Source of the DNA: Myxococcales bacterium
GTDB lineage: Bacteria > Myxococcota_A > Polyangia > Polyangiales > Polyangiaceae
Length of the DNA stretch: 35,711 nt
Direction: 5' to 3'
Assembly: GCA_025355005.1 (NCBI GenBank)
Contig: JANXLV010000312.1
Coordinates: 1 to 35,711 of the forward strand
Below the pieces are notes generated by a model that made no database searches, was not told the origin of the DNA, and saw only the letters and a program-made list of their open reading frames with translations. Position numbers and translations under genes: made by a program. Shown here piece by piece: positions 16,338-25,868 of the stretch. Every line of letters begins with the position of its first letter. Position 1 is the first letter of the stretch.

Positions 16338-17273
16338 CTACGGAACGCGCGGGCCTGCCTGGAGAAGGTCCACGACCTCGGACCAGCTCTTCAGGCAGTC
16401 GAGGTCGGCCGCCCTGTCACGCCCAGCGCACGCCGCGACCGCGGGGTTTGGTGACAAGAGGAGGTAGGTGCCGCGCGAGGCGAACGGCATGGAGCGACGC
16501 CAGCTCGTGTCGACGCGCTTCAGAACGCGGCCGGCTTCTTCGACGGCGACGGACTCGTGCAGGGCTTCGAGCCGCACGCGGATCTTCTCTCGCTCCGCCG
16601 GATCTTCGGTGATCGAATAGGCGCGCTCCAGATGAGCGACTGCGGCGCGCGTCTCGCCGGCGCGGTTCAGCACGGATGCTGCTGCCATGGTTCGATCCGT
16701 GGCGACGCCGAGCTCCATCGCACGACCGATGGCCTTCGCGCCGTCGACACGCCACCGCTCCACTTCGCGCGGGTCCTTGATGAAGCCGGGCGCCATGAAC
16801 GCGACGAACTGGCCGTAGCGGAGCCACATCTCTCCGTCGTACGGGAACTCCTGCGTGCCCCGCTCCAGGAACCGTCGCGCGGCGCGACAGTCCTCCACGT
16901 CACCGGTGCTGCTGTGCGTGTCCGTCGGTTGGTAGATGAGGATCGTGTCGATGTACTTGTAGAAGGTGTAGTGCTTCGGATCGAGCGCGAGGATGTCCTC
17001 GCCGAAGAGCGCGCCCTCGCGGAAATACATTCGCTTCGACCAGTGCGAGCCGTACTCCAGCAGCAGCTTGACCCACAACACGTCCGCTCCTGCGTGACGG
17101 AAGCCGAGCGACATGGGCACGATCGCCTCGGGCGGCGGAAGGGCGTACACGTCGTCGCGCAGCTTCACCCGCGTCACCTGCTGCGCGAGAGTGGTCTGCG
17201 TCGCCGCGATGCCGCCCATGCACGCGGCCACGAACAGGAGAGGTAGAAGGGTGCTCTGGAGGCGAGCCTGCAT
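16338..17273 (-). CDS. lipoprotein with TPR-like helical repeats, pilin cluster
   Basis: A 311-residue exported protein. The signal STLLPLLFVAAC fits a lipobox (Val-Ala-Ala-Cys18), so it is probably anchored in a membrane facing the periplasm. The remainder is helical, with TPR-like pairs (LDPKHYTFYKYIDTI; MWLRYGQFVAFMA; RAGETRAAVAHLERAYSITEDP) and two late Cys residues near the C-terminus. No exact family is recognised; the fold recalls the scaffold lipoproteins such as PilF/Tgl that assist pilus assembly, but I see no direct match. It is the last gene of a five-gene minus-strand cluster, 22 bp after the second prepilin, and is convergent with the CAP gene. Confidence 0.75.
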   Translation of the reverse strand: MQARLQSTLLPLLFVAACMGGIAATQTTLAQQVTRVKLRDDVYALPPPEAIVPMSLGFRHAGADVLWVKLLLEYGSHWSKRMYFREGALFGEDILALDPKHYTFYKYIDTILIYQPTDTHSSTGDVEDCRAARRFLERGTQEFPYDGEMWLRYGQFVAFMAPGFIKDPREVERWRVDGAKAIGRAMELGVATDRTMAAASVLNRAGETRAAVAHLERAYSITEDPAEREKIRVRLEALHESVAVEEAGRVLKRVDTSWRRSMPFASRGTYLLLSPNPAVAACAGRDRAADLDCLKSWSEVVDLLQAGPRVP

Positions 17274-17295
17274 GCCGTCGACCTGGGATTCTAGC

Positions 17296-17814
17296 TCATT
17301 CCAGTCCGGCTACGACATCCATCCCGGGGTCGGCCTGCGCGGCTCCGGCCTTGGCCCGTCCGCGCACGGTGAAGGAGCTGGTCTGCCCGTCCCCATCGAG
17401 GTCTGCGTGGGCATGGGCGGCATAGCTGGACTCCTCGGCGCCTTCCGTGGAGTCGAACGCGTACGAGAACGCATGCGGCGTTCCGTCCACCGTCGCCTGG
17501 AAATCAAGGGCGATCCACGTGGGATGGCCCCAGGTACCCGGTGCGTCCTTCTCCTTGTGACCGCGTGGGGGCGACTCCGGCGTGAGCGGCGCGGACCGCG
17601 GGAAGGCGTCCTCGGTGGGGCGTCGCTGAGCCCTCTGCACCGCGTGCTCGGACAGACGGCCGAGGCCCTCGGTGACCTCCGCAAAGGAGCTCGCGTGCAG
17701 GTTGCGTACGAAGGCGGGGATCGCGATGCACAAGAGGATGCCCGCGATCGAGATCGCGATCGCCGTCTCGATCGTCGAGAGCCCGCGCTGGCCCGTCACT
17801 CCTCGGGAGATCAC
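17296..17814 (-). CDS. type IV prepilin-like protein 2
   Basis: A 172-residue protein. After a short basic leader, QRG is followed by LSTIETAIAISIAGILLCIAI: the prepilin peptidase site with Glu at +5 and the N-terminal assembly helix, with Pro near +21 as in pilins. The globular part has a loop HADLDGDGQTSSF close to the C-terminus, the DxDxDG pattern of calcium-binding loops, which its upstream neighbour shares. GTG 17814 directly follows the upstream TGA, with GGAGGA overlapping that gene's last codons, so translation is coupled. It could be a minor pilin or pseudopilin; no pilus ATPase or secretin is in the window. Confidence 0.88.
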   Translation of the reverse strand: MISRGVTGQRGLSTIETAIAISIAGILLCIAIPAFVRNLHASSFAEVTEGLGRLSEHAVQRAQRRPTEDAFPRSAPLTPESPPRGHKEKDAPGTWGHPTWIALDFQATVDGTPHAFSYAFDSTEGAEESSYAAHAHADLDGDGQTSSFTVRGRAKAGAAQADPGMDVVAGLE

Positions 17815-18411
17815 TCACTCCTCCGGATCAATGCGCTCGAGGTTGGGCGAGATCTTCGCCTCGAGATCGTCATCGGGGGCGATCTGCGAGGAGAACGTGG
17901 AGAGGTGTCCGTCGCCGTCGAGATCGCCATGGGCCACGGCCTGCGCGCGCGCGGTCGTTCCCGCGCCATCCGACTTGAACGAGTACGCGTAGAACTGAGG
18001 GCTCGGTGAGATCTGGAAGCTCATCTCACGCCACGGAGAGACGGCCCAGTCGCCGCTGTTCGACTGATACTGCTTGCCGCGGATGCTGGTGAGCTCCGAG
18101 GGGACGCTGTCGCGCGACGAGGGCGGGAAATGTCGCGTGGCGCGCGCGGCCTTGGGGTCCGTGCCCTTCGGCTGGCTCTCGTCGGATTGATTGTAATAGG
18201 CGGATGCGTCCGCAGCGATCTTGGTGACCGAGTCGGTGGCCTCTGCGGTCCTGGTGCGACGGATGTACCGGGACATTCCGTACATGCCCAGACCTGCGAG
18301 GATCGCCGCAATCGCGACGAAGTTCATCAACTCCGCGACGGTGAGCCCGGCCTCGCCAGCTCTACGCGTCCTGCCCGTGCCTAAGGTCACGGCACTATAC
18401 CTAGCGCACAA
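17815..18411 (-). CDS. type IV prepilin-like protein 1
   Basis: A 198-residue protein. Leader ending RAGEAG, then LTVAELMNFVAIAAILAGLG: a type IV prepilin site with Glu at +5. The helix continues into TAEATDSVTKIAADASAYYNQ, typical of PilA/PulG-like proteins. Near the C-terminus AHGDLDGDGHLSTF repeats the DxDxDG loop of prepilin 2. TTG 18411 is taken as start because GAGGAG lies five bases upstream; a GTG at 18390 would only shorten the leader. It begins 39 bp after the sigma-54 activator stop. It is the better candidate of the two for a major subunit. Confidence 0.88.
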   Translation of the reverse strand: MCARYSAVTLGTGRTRRAGEAGLTVAELMNFVAIAAILAGLGMYGMSRYIRRTRTAEATDSVTKIAADASAYYNQSDESQPKGTDPKAARATRHFPPSSRDSVPSELTSIRGKQYQSNSGDWAVSPWREMSFQISPSPQFYAYSFKSDGAGTTARAQAVAHGDLDGDGHLSTFSSQIAPDDDLEAKISPNLERIDPEE

Positions 18412-18450
18412 CGGCGCTCCTCGTCTCGTGTAATGCTGGCAGCGCCGCTA

Positions 18451-20016
<1,566 letters not shown>

Positions 20017-20020
20017 GGTC

Positions 20021-22225
20021 CTATTCGCGGAGCTTCGCGATGACCGGCTTGGTCTCGCCCGCGCCGACGGTGACCTGCATGGTCTTCTTCAGCTGCTGCT
20101 CCGAGTTCACGAACGTCACGGTGTGCGTGCCGGCCGGGACCGAGAACTTCACCTTGGGTGTCTGACCCACGGGCTTGCCGTCCACGAGGACCGTGGAGCT
20201 GGGAAACGAGTTCAGCGTGAGGAACGCGTCACCACCCTGCGTCGCGCCGGTGTTGGCCGGCTGCGCGGGCTGGGACGGCTGCGCAGGCGCCGTGCTGACC
20301 GGCTCCTTGGGCTCCTTCGGCTGGGAGGGCTGTGAAGGCTGGGAAGGCTGCGACGGCTGCGCGACGGGCTGCGACGGCGGCACCCAGGCAGCAGCCGCAG
20401 GCGCTGCGCCCTTCGGATCCATCGTGATCGTGATCTGCTTCTCGGCCTGGCCGTCATCGAACGTGACGGGGAGCGAGTAGTCGTTGAAGCCGACCTTGGT
20501 CGCCTCGAGCCGTGCCGGCTTCGCCGTGTCGATCTCGAGCGCGATCGGGATCGGCGTGACCTCGTGACGCTCGGTGCCGGTGACGATGAACACCTTCGCG
20601 CCCGGCGTACCGAGCTGCACGGTGACCTTGCCCTTGAGGACGCGGAGGCTCTGGTTGCCGAGGTCCATGACCTCGTCCTTGGAGACGGTGACGGTGCGCT
20701 CGATGGGAGAGTAACGCTCCGAGCCGGCGAGGCGGATCTTGTGATCGCCCGGCGTGAGGTCGCGGACCTCCTGCGGGAGCGGTCCGAGCTCGCGACCGTC
20801 CACGTAGAGCCGGACGCTCGGCTGGCTGCCCGAGGCCTTGATGCCCGTGCCGGCCTTCGTCGACGCGCTGACGAGCGCGAACTCGATCCCTTGCGACTTG
20901 CGCGACTCGATCACCACGGTCTTCATCGCTGCTTCGTAGCCAGTCGAGCCGACCTTGACGACGTGTTCGCCTGCGGTGACCTGATCGATCGTGCACGGCG
21001 TGGTGTCGCACTGCTTCTTGCCATCGAGGTACACGTCGACCTGGTCGACAGCAGTGCCCTTCGCGTCCGCGGCGTTCACGACGATGCGCCCCGTCTTCGG
21101 GATCGCCATGTAGACGGCAAAGCCTGCGACCGCGGCGAGCGCGATGAGACCGACGCCCACGAGGAGGCCGGTCTTGCCGCCCTCGCCCTGGGGACGGACC
21201 ATCTGCGTGGCTTCCATCTGACGCCCCATGCTCGGCGGCGCGTGTGACGCCGGCGGTGCCATCGAGATGGGCGGGGCGGCTTGCATCGGCGGCACGGAGC
21301 CATACGCCGGCATACCCGCGGCGGGTGCCGGCGCGGACGGCATGCGCTGAGAGTTCGGCATCTGGAGCGGCTGCGTTGCCGGCTGCTGGATCTCGTCCAG
21401 GCGCTGCGTCTGCGGCGCTGCAGGAATGCCACCCATGGAGCCCGGCGGCGGCGGAGGCACTGGCGGCTGCGACAGCATGTGGCGCTGGCTGTTCGGGCCT
21501 GGCGGCGGCGGCGGCGGCGCGGAGGCTGCCCGCATTCCACCGGAGGCCGGCGGGGGCGGCGGAACAGCTGCCATGCCGTTCATACCGAGCAGCGTCTTCT
21601 TCGCGCTCGGGAGGACCTTCGGCATGAGGTCCTTGGGCTCCTCGATGAGGTCCGCTTCGAGCGTTGCGTTTGCTTTGCTGCTCTCGCGATCGAAGACGTG
21701 GGTCTCTTCGTTCTCGTCATCCCAGTCCATGTCCAGCGAGCCATTGGCGCCCTTGGCATTGCCGGTGGGGAACGTGGGGCCGGTGGGGAACGTGGGGCCG
21801 GTGGGAGCGGGCTTGGTGACAGCTGCGGGCGGCGCGCTCTCCAGCTTGGGGAGCGACGAACGCCCAGGAGGCGGCGGCGGCTTGCTGCCCGTGGGTGCGG
21901 CGACGGGCGCGGCAGCCCTCATCATGCCGGACGGCGGCGGCGGCGGCTTGCTGGCCGCGGGCGCGCCAGGAGCCGCGGCTACTGCGGTGGGTGCCGACGG
22001 CGCGTTGTGCATCATCGGCGAGCTCAGACCGGATGGCGCAGTGGGCGGGGCTGACGGAGCAGGGGGGGCTGGGGGTGCAGATGCCCGGGCTGCAGGCATC
22101 GCAGCGCTCGACCTGGAGGCAGGTGGCGGAGGGGGTGCAGCTGGCGCGGCGGAGGGCATTTTTCCGCTTTTCTTGCCGAGGCCCTCGAAAATATCGAGGT
22201 CCGATCCCTTGTTGTCGTCAGACAT
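20021..22225 (-). CDS. PEGA-domain membrane protein with Pro-rich cytoplasmic region
   Basis: A 734-residue protein. Residues ~10-340 are Pro/Ala/Gly-rich and disordered, beginning SDLDIFEGLGKKSGK and containing an 18-bp duplicated segment (GPTFPT twice). One membrane helix lies near 350-372 (LLVGVGLIALAAVAGFAVYM), then several PEGA-like beta modules outside (VDVYLDGKKQCDTTPCTI; VRLYVDGRELGPLP; a late STVLVDGKPVGQTPKVKFSV), the last two separated by a Ser-Gln-Pro repeat linker. Two Cys in the first module may pair. ATG 22225 is preceded by AGGAG. First gene of the five-gene cluster; PEGA modules often bind envelope polymers, and the long cytoplasmic arm could recruit signalling partners (inference). 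Confidence 0.88.
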   Translation of the reverse strand: MSDDNKGSDLDIFEGLGKKSGKMPSAAPAAPPPPPASRSSAAMPAARASAPPAPPAPSAPPTAPSGLSSPMMHNAPSAPTAVAAAPGAPAASKPPPPPSGMMRAAAPVAAPTGSKPPPPPGRSSLPKLESAPPAAVTKPAPTGPTFPTGPTFPTGNAKGANGSLDMDWDDENEETHVFDRESSKANATLEADLIEEPKDLMPKVLPSAKKTLLGMNGMAAVPPPPPASGGMRAASAPPPPPPGPNSQRHMLSQPPVPPPPPGSMGGIPAAPQTQRLDEIQQPATQPLQMPNSQRMPSAPAPAAGMPAYGSVPPMQAAPPISMAPPASHAPPSMGRQMEATQMVRPQGEGGKTGLLVGVGLIALAAVAGFAVYMAIPKTGRIVVNAADAKGTAVDQVDVYLDGKKQCDTTPCTIDQVTAGEHVVKVGSTGYEAAMKTVVIESRKSQGIEFALVSASTKAGTGIKASGSQPSVRLYVDGRELGPLPQEVRDLTPGDHKIRLAGSERYSPIERTVTVSKDEVMDLGNQSLRVLKGKVTVQLGTPGAKVFIVTGTERHEVTPIPIALEIDTAKPARLEATKVGFNDYSLPVTFDDGQAEKQITITMDPKGAAPAAAAWVPPSQPVAQPSQPSQPSQPSQPKEPKEPVSTAPAQPSQPAQPANTGATQGGDAFLTLNSFPSSTVLVDGKPVGQTPKVKFSVPAGTHTVTFVNSEQQLKKTMQVTVGAGETKPVIAKLRE

Positions 22226-22244
22226 CCGTGACTCCTGAAGCTGC

Positions 22245-22250
22245 ATGATA
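22245..22250 (-). promoter_or_regulatory. weak -10-like element upstream of the PEGA gene
   Basis: TATCAT on the minus strand, about 20 bp before the start codon, five of six bases matching TATAAT. Only a poor -35 (GCAACA) is found 17 bp upstream. The surrounding 22251-22400 is gene-free with A/T-richer patches and is the likely promoter region of the cluster. Confidence 0.3.
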
Positions 22251-22470
22251 CGCCCCATAGCGCTTTTTGTTGCACCCGCACCCCAATTTTCCACCGGTTA
22301 TGCGGCGGAGACGTTCTCCGAGAGCCGGAAAACGCTGACCGCCGGAACCACGTGGTGGAGGCGCAAGCCACAAAAAACACCCCAAATCGCGCGTCGGTTT
22401 CTACCGCTGCAAGGACGACTTGGCGAGATAATTGAGCTTGTTTCGACGAGATTCTTGGGTGCGCACCGCG

Positions 22471-25242
22471 TCAATGTCCTCCGCCTTGTCCGCCGTGACG
22501 TACTTGCGTGCCCGTTGGTGCAGGTCCCGGGGCGGTGGGCGCGGGCGGGGGAGCCGGAGCCGGCGGGGGAGCCGGAGCCGGCGCGGTTCCTCCGGGGGGA
22601 GGCGCGCCGCCGTCCGGTGCTGCGCTGCCCGGCGCTCCAGGCTTCTTGAAGTAACGCACGCGCAGGCTCTGAAGCGGCTGCCACATGTCCTGGCCGACGA
22701 TCGGAGTGTCCGTGAAGTAAGGATGCGCGCCGGGTGCATCTGCGCGAACGAGGACCGCCTCCGGCGTTGGCGGCGCGAACGTCTGCGCGGCGCTGTCGAG
22801 CGTCCCGCCGAGCGCAGCGCGTGTGCCAGCGAGCAGCCACATGCGCGACGTGCACCCGAGTGAAATGAGCAGCTCACCCATCGCGTGCGCGCTCGCGGCG
22901 TTCGGCGTCACACCGGGCGCGAGCTCGACCCACTGGAGCATGCCGTCCTCGTCGCCCACGCCCACGGCCGCCTGAGCGCGTGATGTGCTCTCGCTCGTCT
23001 CGGAGGTGCCGCGCGCAATCAGCAACGCGCCCTCTGGCGGTGCGCTCTGCTTGCCGACGATGAACACATGGCCCGCGTGGAAAAGACCAAGGTCAGAGTC
23101 CTCGCGCGCCGCTTCCTTCTGCGGCGTGCGACCCACGGTGAGGATGACAGGCTTGCCCTGCGTGTCCTCTTTTCGCTTCGCCGTCACGGCGCGCGGGTCC
23201 ACGCGGATGACCCGAACACGCACGTCCGGCGCCGAGGGAATCCGCGACTCCGCGATCGCGAGCGCATATGGGAAGCCGTGCTGCGGCAGTCCTTTCACCC
23301 GGAATTTTCCCTCGTCCGGCCCGTGCGGCGACGGCGACGGCACGTCCGAACCAGGCAGCACGTACCGCGCGGTGAGATAGAAGAAGTCGCGCCCGTCGCG
23401 GTGGATGTACTGCGGGAAATTCTGGTGCTGCATGCTCTTCATCATGCGGCGCGCGCGGAACAGGAACTCGGGGAGCTCCTTGATGGTGCCCTCGTACTCC
23501 CAGTCTGATTGCAGCGGACGACCAAGCGGCACGAACGAGCTCCGCGGCTGCACGTTGTAGAACTCGAAGCCGGCGAGACCGGGGTTCATGTCCAGGTGCA
23601 CACCGAAGGCGCAGCGCGCCGCGAGCATGCCGTCTGCGAGGACGTTGGGCGCGATGTCGATGCCATAGAAGTAGCCGACGTAGTTCTCCTTCGTGAGACA
23701 GACGCCGCTGCGCGTGGTGTGGATGTTGTCGTACCAGCCGATGGGCGTGCCACCCCACCACGCACGCCCCCACGGATTGAACTTGTCGTTCTGCACCAGC
23801 GCCGTGAGGTTCTGGCGATAGGAGAGGATCTCGTCCGGGACCTCCGCCGCCTTCGGCCACGCGCCGAACGCCGTCGAGCCGTCCTTCATCTCGATCACCG
23901 TCGCGGCGTAGGGCTTCGGCGGAAGGTACTCGATGCCGTTCGCCTGCATGCCGAACTCGCCGTGCAATGCCTGGAAGCCGCCGTTGAAGCCAGCGACCAC
24001 GCGCCGCATGATCTCCGGAGTGCGCGGGATGACTCCGGGGCCGGCCTCGCCCGCGGCGCCGACGGGCTCGACGGTGCCGGCCTCCATGTGGAGCGCGATC
24101 TGGCGCGGGTCCCAGATGGTCACGTAGATGCGCGTCGTGAGGCGCTTCGGATCCGTGCGGATGAACGACGTGAGGAACGCGGGCGGCGCTCCCGGCGTCT
24201 GCGTGATGAAGGGATCTTTGTCGAGCCCGATCCACTCGCCCTCGCCGGGGAGCGCGGGGGTGATCGTCGGCTTCATGGGCGCAGGTGGCCAGCCGATCTC
24301 CGGATCCGTGAACGTGATGGTGCCGCCGCCGCTCTTCAGCGCGTTCATGTCGGTGGCCACGTCTTCGGCGCTCGTGTCGGTGGACACGCGCGACTTCGCG
24401 TCGGTCACGACCTCCAGGGCCTTGAACGCGATCGCCTTCACCCACTGCATCTTCTCTTCGCCGAACCAGGGGATCGCGCGCACGCGATCGACCGCCCACG
24501 GCACGAGCGAAGCAGGCCGTGCGGCGCCTTGCTCCGGGGCCGCGCGCAGCACCGCGTCTCCGCCCTTCGACGTGACGAGCGCGCTCCTTGCGTCCACCGT
24601 CACGTGCTGCTCGTCGGCATCGACCTCCAGCGCATCGCCGTCGGTCCACACGAGGCCCACGTGAGAGGGCGCGCGCTCCAGCGTGTACACGTCGTGCTTG
24701 ATGCCGCTCTGTTGCCCCGTGCTCTGCGCGTTGCCGATCGCGAACTGCGCGCGCTGGAGTGACGTGAAGTCGGTCGGCATCGCGCGACCAGCAAGCGAGA
24801 GCACGTGCACCGCGTTCGGGGCTCCGTCGATCGACGTCACGTACGCGGCCCTGTCGCCGTGCACGGTGGGGCGCTCCTCGTCGACGCCGGTGGTGCGCGT
24901 CAGATCGTAGATGCCGCCAACGCCCAGCAACGCCCCTTCGGGGGAGAGGCGCGTCTGCACGAGGTAGAGGTCGAAGGTCTCCTTCGGCGCTCGTGCGCGC
25001 ACCAGCGCGCGCGTCTTGGCGCGCAACGACCCCAGCGGGCCGCCGGGCTCGTCCAGCCACACGACATCCTCCGCGCTCGTCGCCAGGCCAGCGTGCGAGA
25101 GGAGCTCGGCGAGGGCGGCGCCGCGGCTCGGCGCGGTGGAATCAGGCGCGCCGCGCCACGCCCATGCGAGCCCCAGCAGCGCAAAAGCGACGAGCGGCCT
25201 CGTGTGAGGGGACATGCGAAGAAAACGCGCGCGGAAGGACAT
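22471..25242 (-). CDS. phosphodiester glycosidase-like (NAGPA/DUF2233-type) exported protein, C-terminus apparently frameshifted
   Basis: A 923-residue exported protein: basic start MSFRARFLRMSPHTRP, hydrophobic segment LVAFALLGLAWAW, then a long N-terminal region of unknown fold. From residue ~415 come NGGFQALHGEFGMQANGIEYLPP and, later, RCAFGVHLDMNPGLAGFEFYN, resembling NAGPA-type phosphodiester glycosidases, which cleave sugar phosphodiesters. The end is a Pro/Ala/Gly-rich linker. ATG 25242 or 25215 may be the start; neither has a good ribosome site. The annotated stop at 22471 is suspect: in the next frame codons 22511-22401 encode a well-formed Lys/Glu/Asp-rich tail (RKYVTADKAEDIDAVRTQES onward), reachable by removing one base of the GGGG run at 22529-22532. 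Confidence 0.75.
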   Translation of the reverse strand: MSFRARFLRMSPHTRPLVAFALLGLAWAWRGAPDSTAPSRGAALAELLSHAGLATSAEDVVWLDEPGGPLGSLRAKTRALVRARAPKETFDLYLVQTRLSPEGALLGVGGIYDLTRTTGVDEERPTVHGDRAAYVTSIDGAPNAVHVLSLAGRAMPTDFTSLQRAQFAIGNAQSTGQQSGIKHDVYTLERAPSHVGLVWTDGDALEVDADEQHVTVDARSALVTSKGGDAVLRAAPEQGAARPASLVPWAVDRVRAIPWFGEEKMQWVKAIAFKALEVVTDAKSRVSTDTSAEDVATDMNALKSGGGTITFTDPEIGWPPAPMKPTITPALPGEGEWIGLDKDPFITQTPGAPPAFLTSFIRTDPKRLTTRIYVTIWDPRQIALHMEAGTVEPVGAAGEAGPGVIPRTPEIMRRVVAGFNGGFQALHGEFGMQANGIEYLPPKPYAATVIEMKDGSTAFGAWPKAAEVPDEILSYRQNLTALVQNDKFNPWGRAWWGGTPIGWYDNIHTTRSGVCLTKENYVGYFYGIDIAPNVLADGMLAARCAFGVHLDMNPGLAGFEFYNVQPRSSFVPLGRPLQSDWEYEGTIKELPEFLFRARRMMKSMQHQNFPQYIHRDGRDFFYLTARYVLPGSDVPSPSPHGPDEGKFRVKGLPQHGFPYALAIAESRIPSAPDVRVRVIRVDPRAVTAKRKEDTQGKPVILTVGRTPQKEAAREDSDLGLFHAGHVFIVGKQSAPPEGALLIARGTSETSESTSRAQAAVGVGDEDGMLQWVELAPGVTPNAASAHAMGELLISLGCTSRMWLLAGTRAALGGTLDSAAQTFAPPTPEAVLVRADAPGAHPYFTDTPIVGQDMWQPLQSLRVRYFKKPGAPGSAAPDGGAPPPGGTAPAPAPPPAPAPPPAPTAPGPAPTGTQVRHGGQGGGH
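22547..22582. repeat. 18-bp tandem duplication in the Pro-rich linker
   Basis: Two exact adjacent copies (22547-22564 and 22565-22582) of a unit starting GGGGGAGCC. It keeps frame and doubles a Pro-Ala segment of the glycosidase-like protein, and lies 15 bp from the suspected frameshift. Confidence 0.9.
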
Positions 25243-25428
25243 CGATTCGCGAGGAAGCTCCTCGAGGAGGGGCTCACCCCTTCTCTCTCGAAAGACCCGC
25301 CCAGTGCAAAGGGAATGGGAGGTGACACCGTGGGTGATGCGAAGACAACTAGGTTGGCGGCAAGTGCGATCCCCGATCGGCAGCAAAAGCGCGCAGGTAT
25401 TGGCCCGAAATGTGCTACGACGTTGGCT

Positions 25429-25803
25429 GTGGAAAGGACGCGCCCATCGGTGTGGAGCGTGCGGGCCGGCTTGCTCGGGGGCCTCATTGCGTTCCTTGTG
25501 TCGTGCACGACGCCGACCCTTCCGCTCCCACCCCCCACGGAGCCGTCGATCACGGCCAGCACCATCCCGGGCAAGGTGCACCTTCACGGAGTCCAGAGCG
25601 CCACGCCGAACGCCCTTTTGATCGCCTTCAACCAGAACCCAGCCGTCCCACGGAGCGAGCGCGTGACGGGGACCCAGGCCGACGAAGCGGGCAGCTGGGA
25701 CATGGACGTCACCGCCGCCCCGAGGGACGTGATCGAGATCACGCAAGAGACGGGAGACACCCGCTCCCCCTCGATCGACATCACAGTCCCAGCAGCGAAG
25801 TAG
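25429..25803 (+). CDS. small lipoprotein, carboxypeptidase-regulatory-like
   Basis: A 124-residue protein. GTG 25429 gives VERTRPSVWSVRAGLLGGLIAFLVSC with a good lipobox (Leu-Val-Ser-Cys). GTG codons at 25450 and 25459 are alternatives. The mature part (~95 residues) begins Pro-rich and then has a beta-sandwich look (GKVHLHGVQS, LIAFNQN, GSWDMDVTAAPRDVIEITQE), like the small Ig-like domains in surface lipoproteins; no specific family is recognised. The stop TAG lies at the first, mutated unit of a hexamer array that continues in the same frame as Val-Glu repeats. The frame is open upstream but that sequence is antisense to the glycosidase-like gene. The 186 bp between the two divergent starts hold no other gene. 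Confidence 0.7.
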   Translation: MERTRPSVWSVRAGLLGGLIAFLVSCTTPTLPLPPPTEPSITASTIPGKVHLHGVQSATPNALLIAFNQNPAVPRSERVTGTQADEAGSWDMDVTAAPRDVIEITQETGDTRSPSIDITVPAAK

Positions 25804-25806
25804 GTC

Positions 25807-25854
25807 GAAGTCGAGGTCGAGGTCGAAGTCGAAGTCGAAGTCGAAGTCGAAGTC
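25807..25854. repeat. GARGTC hexanucleotide tandem array 2
   Basis: Eight perfect GARGTC units (third base A G G A A A A A), preceded by TAGGTC (25801-25806) and followed by decayed GTCGTC sequence. It has the same unit and plus-strand orientation as the array at 6745. It lies between the convergent ends of the small lipoprotein gene and rimO, and contains no terminator-like hairpin. Confidence 0.95.
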
Positions 25855-25868
25855 GTCGTCGGTCCACC

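Noticed and set aside
22268..22293. Sigma-54 promoter upstream of the PEGA gene
   Set aside because: GG and GC doublets occur on the minus strand, but the two possible pairings have 9 or 11 bp between them instead of 10.
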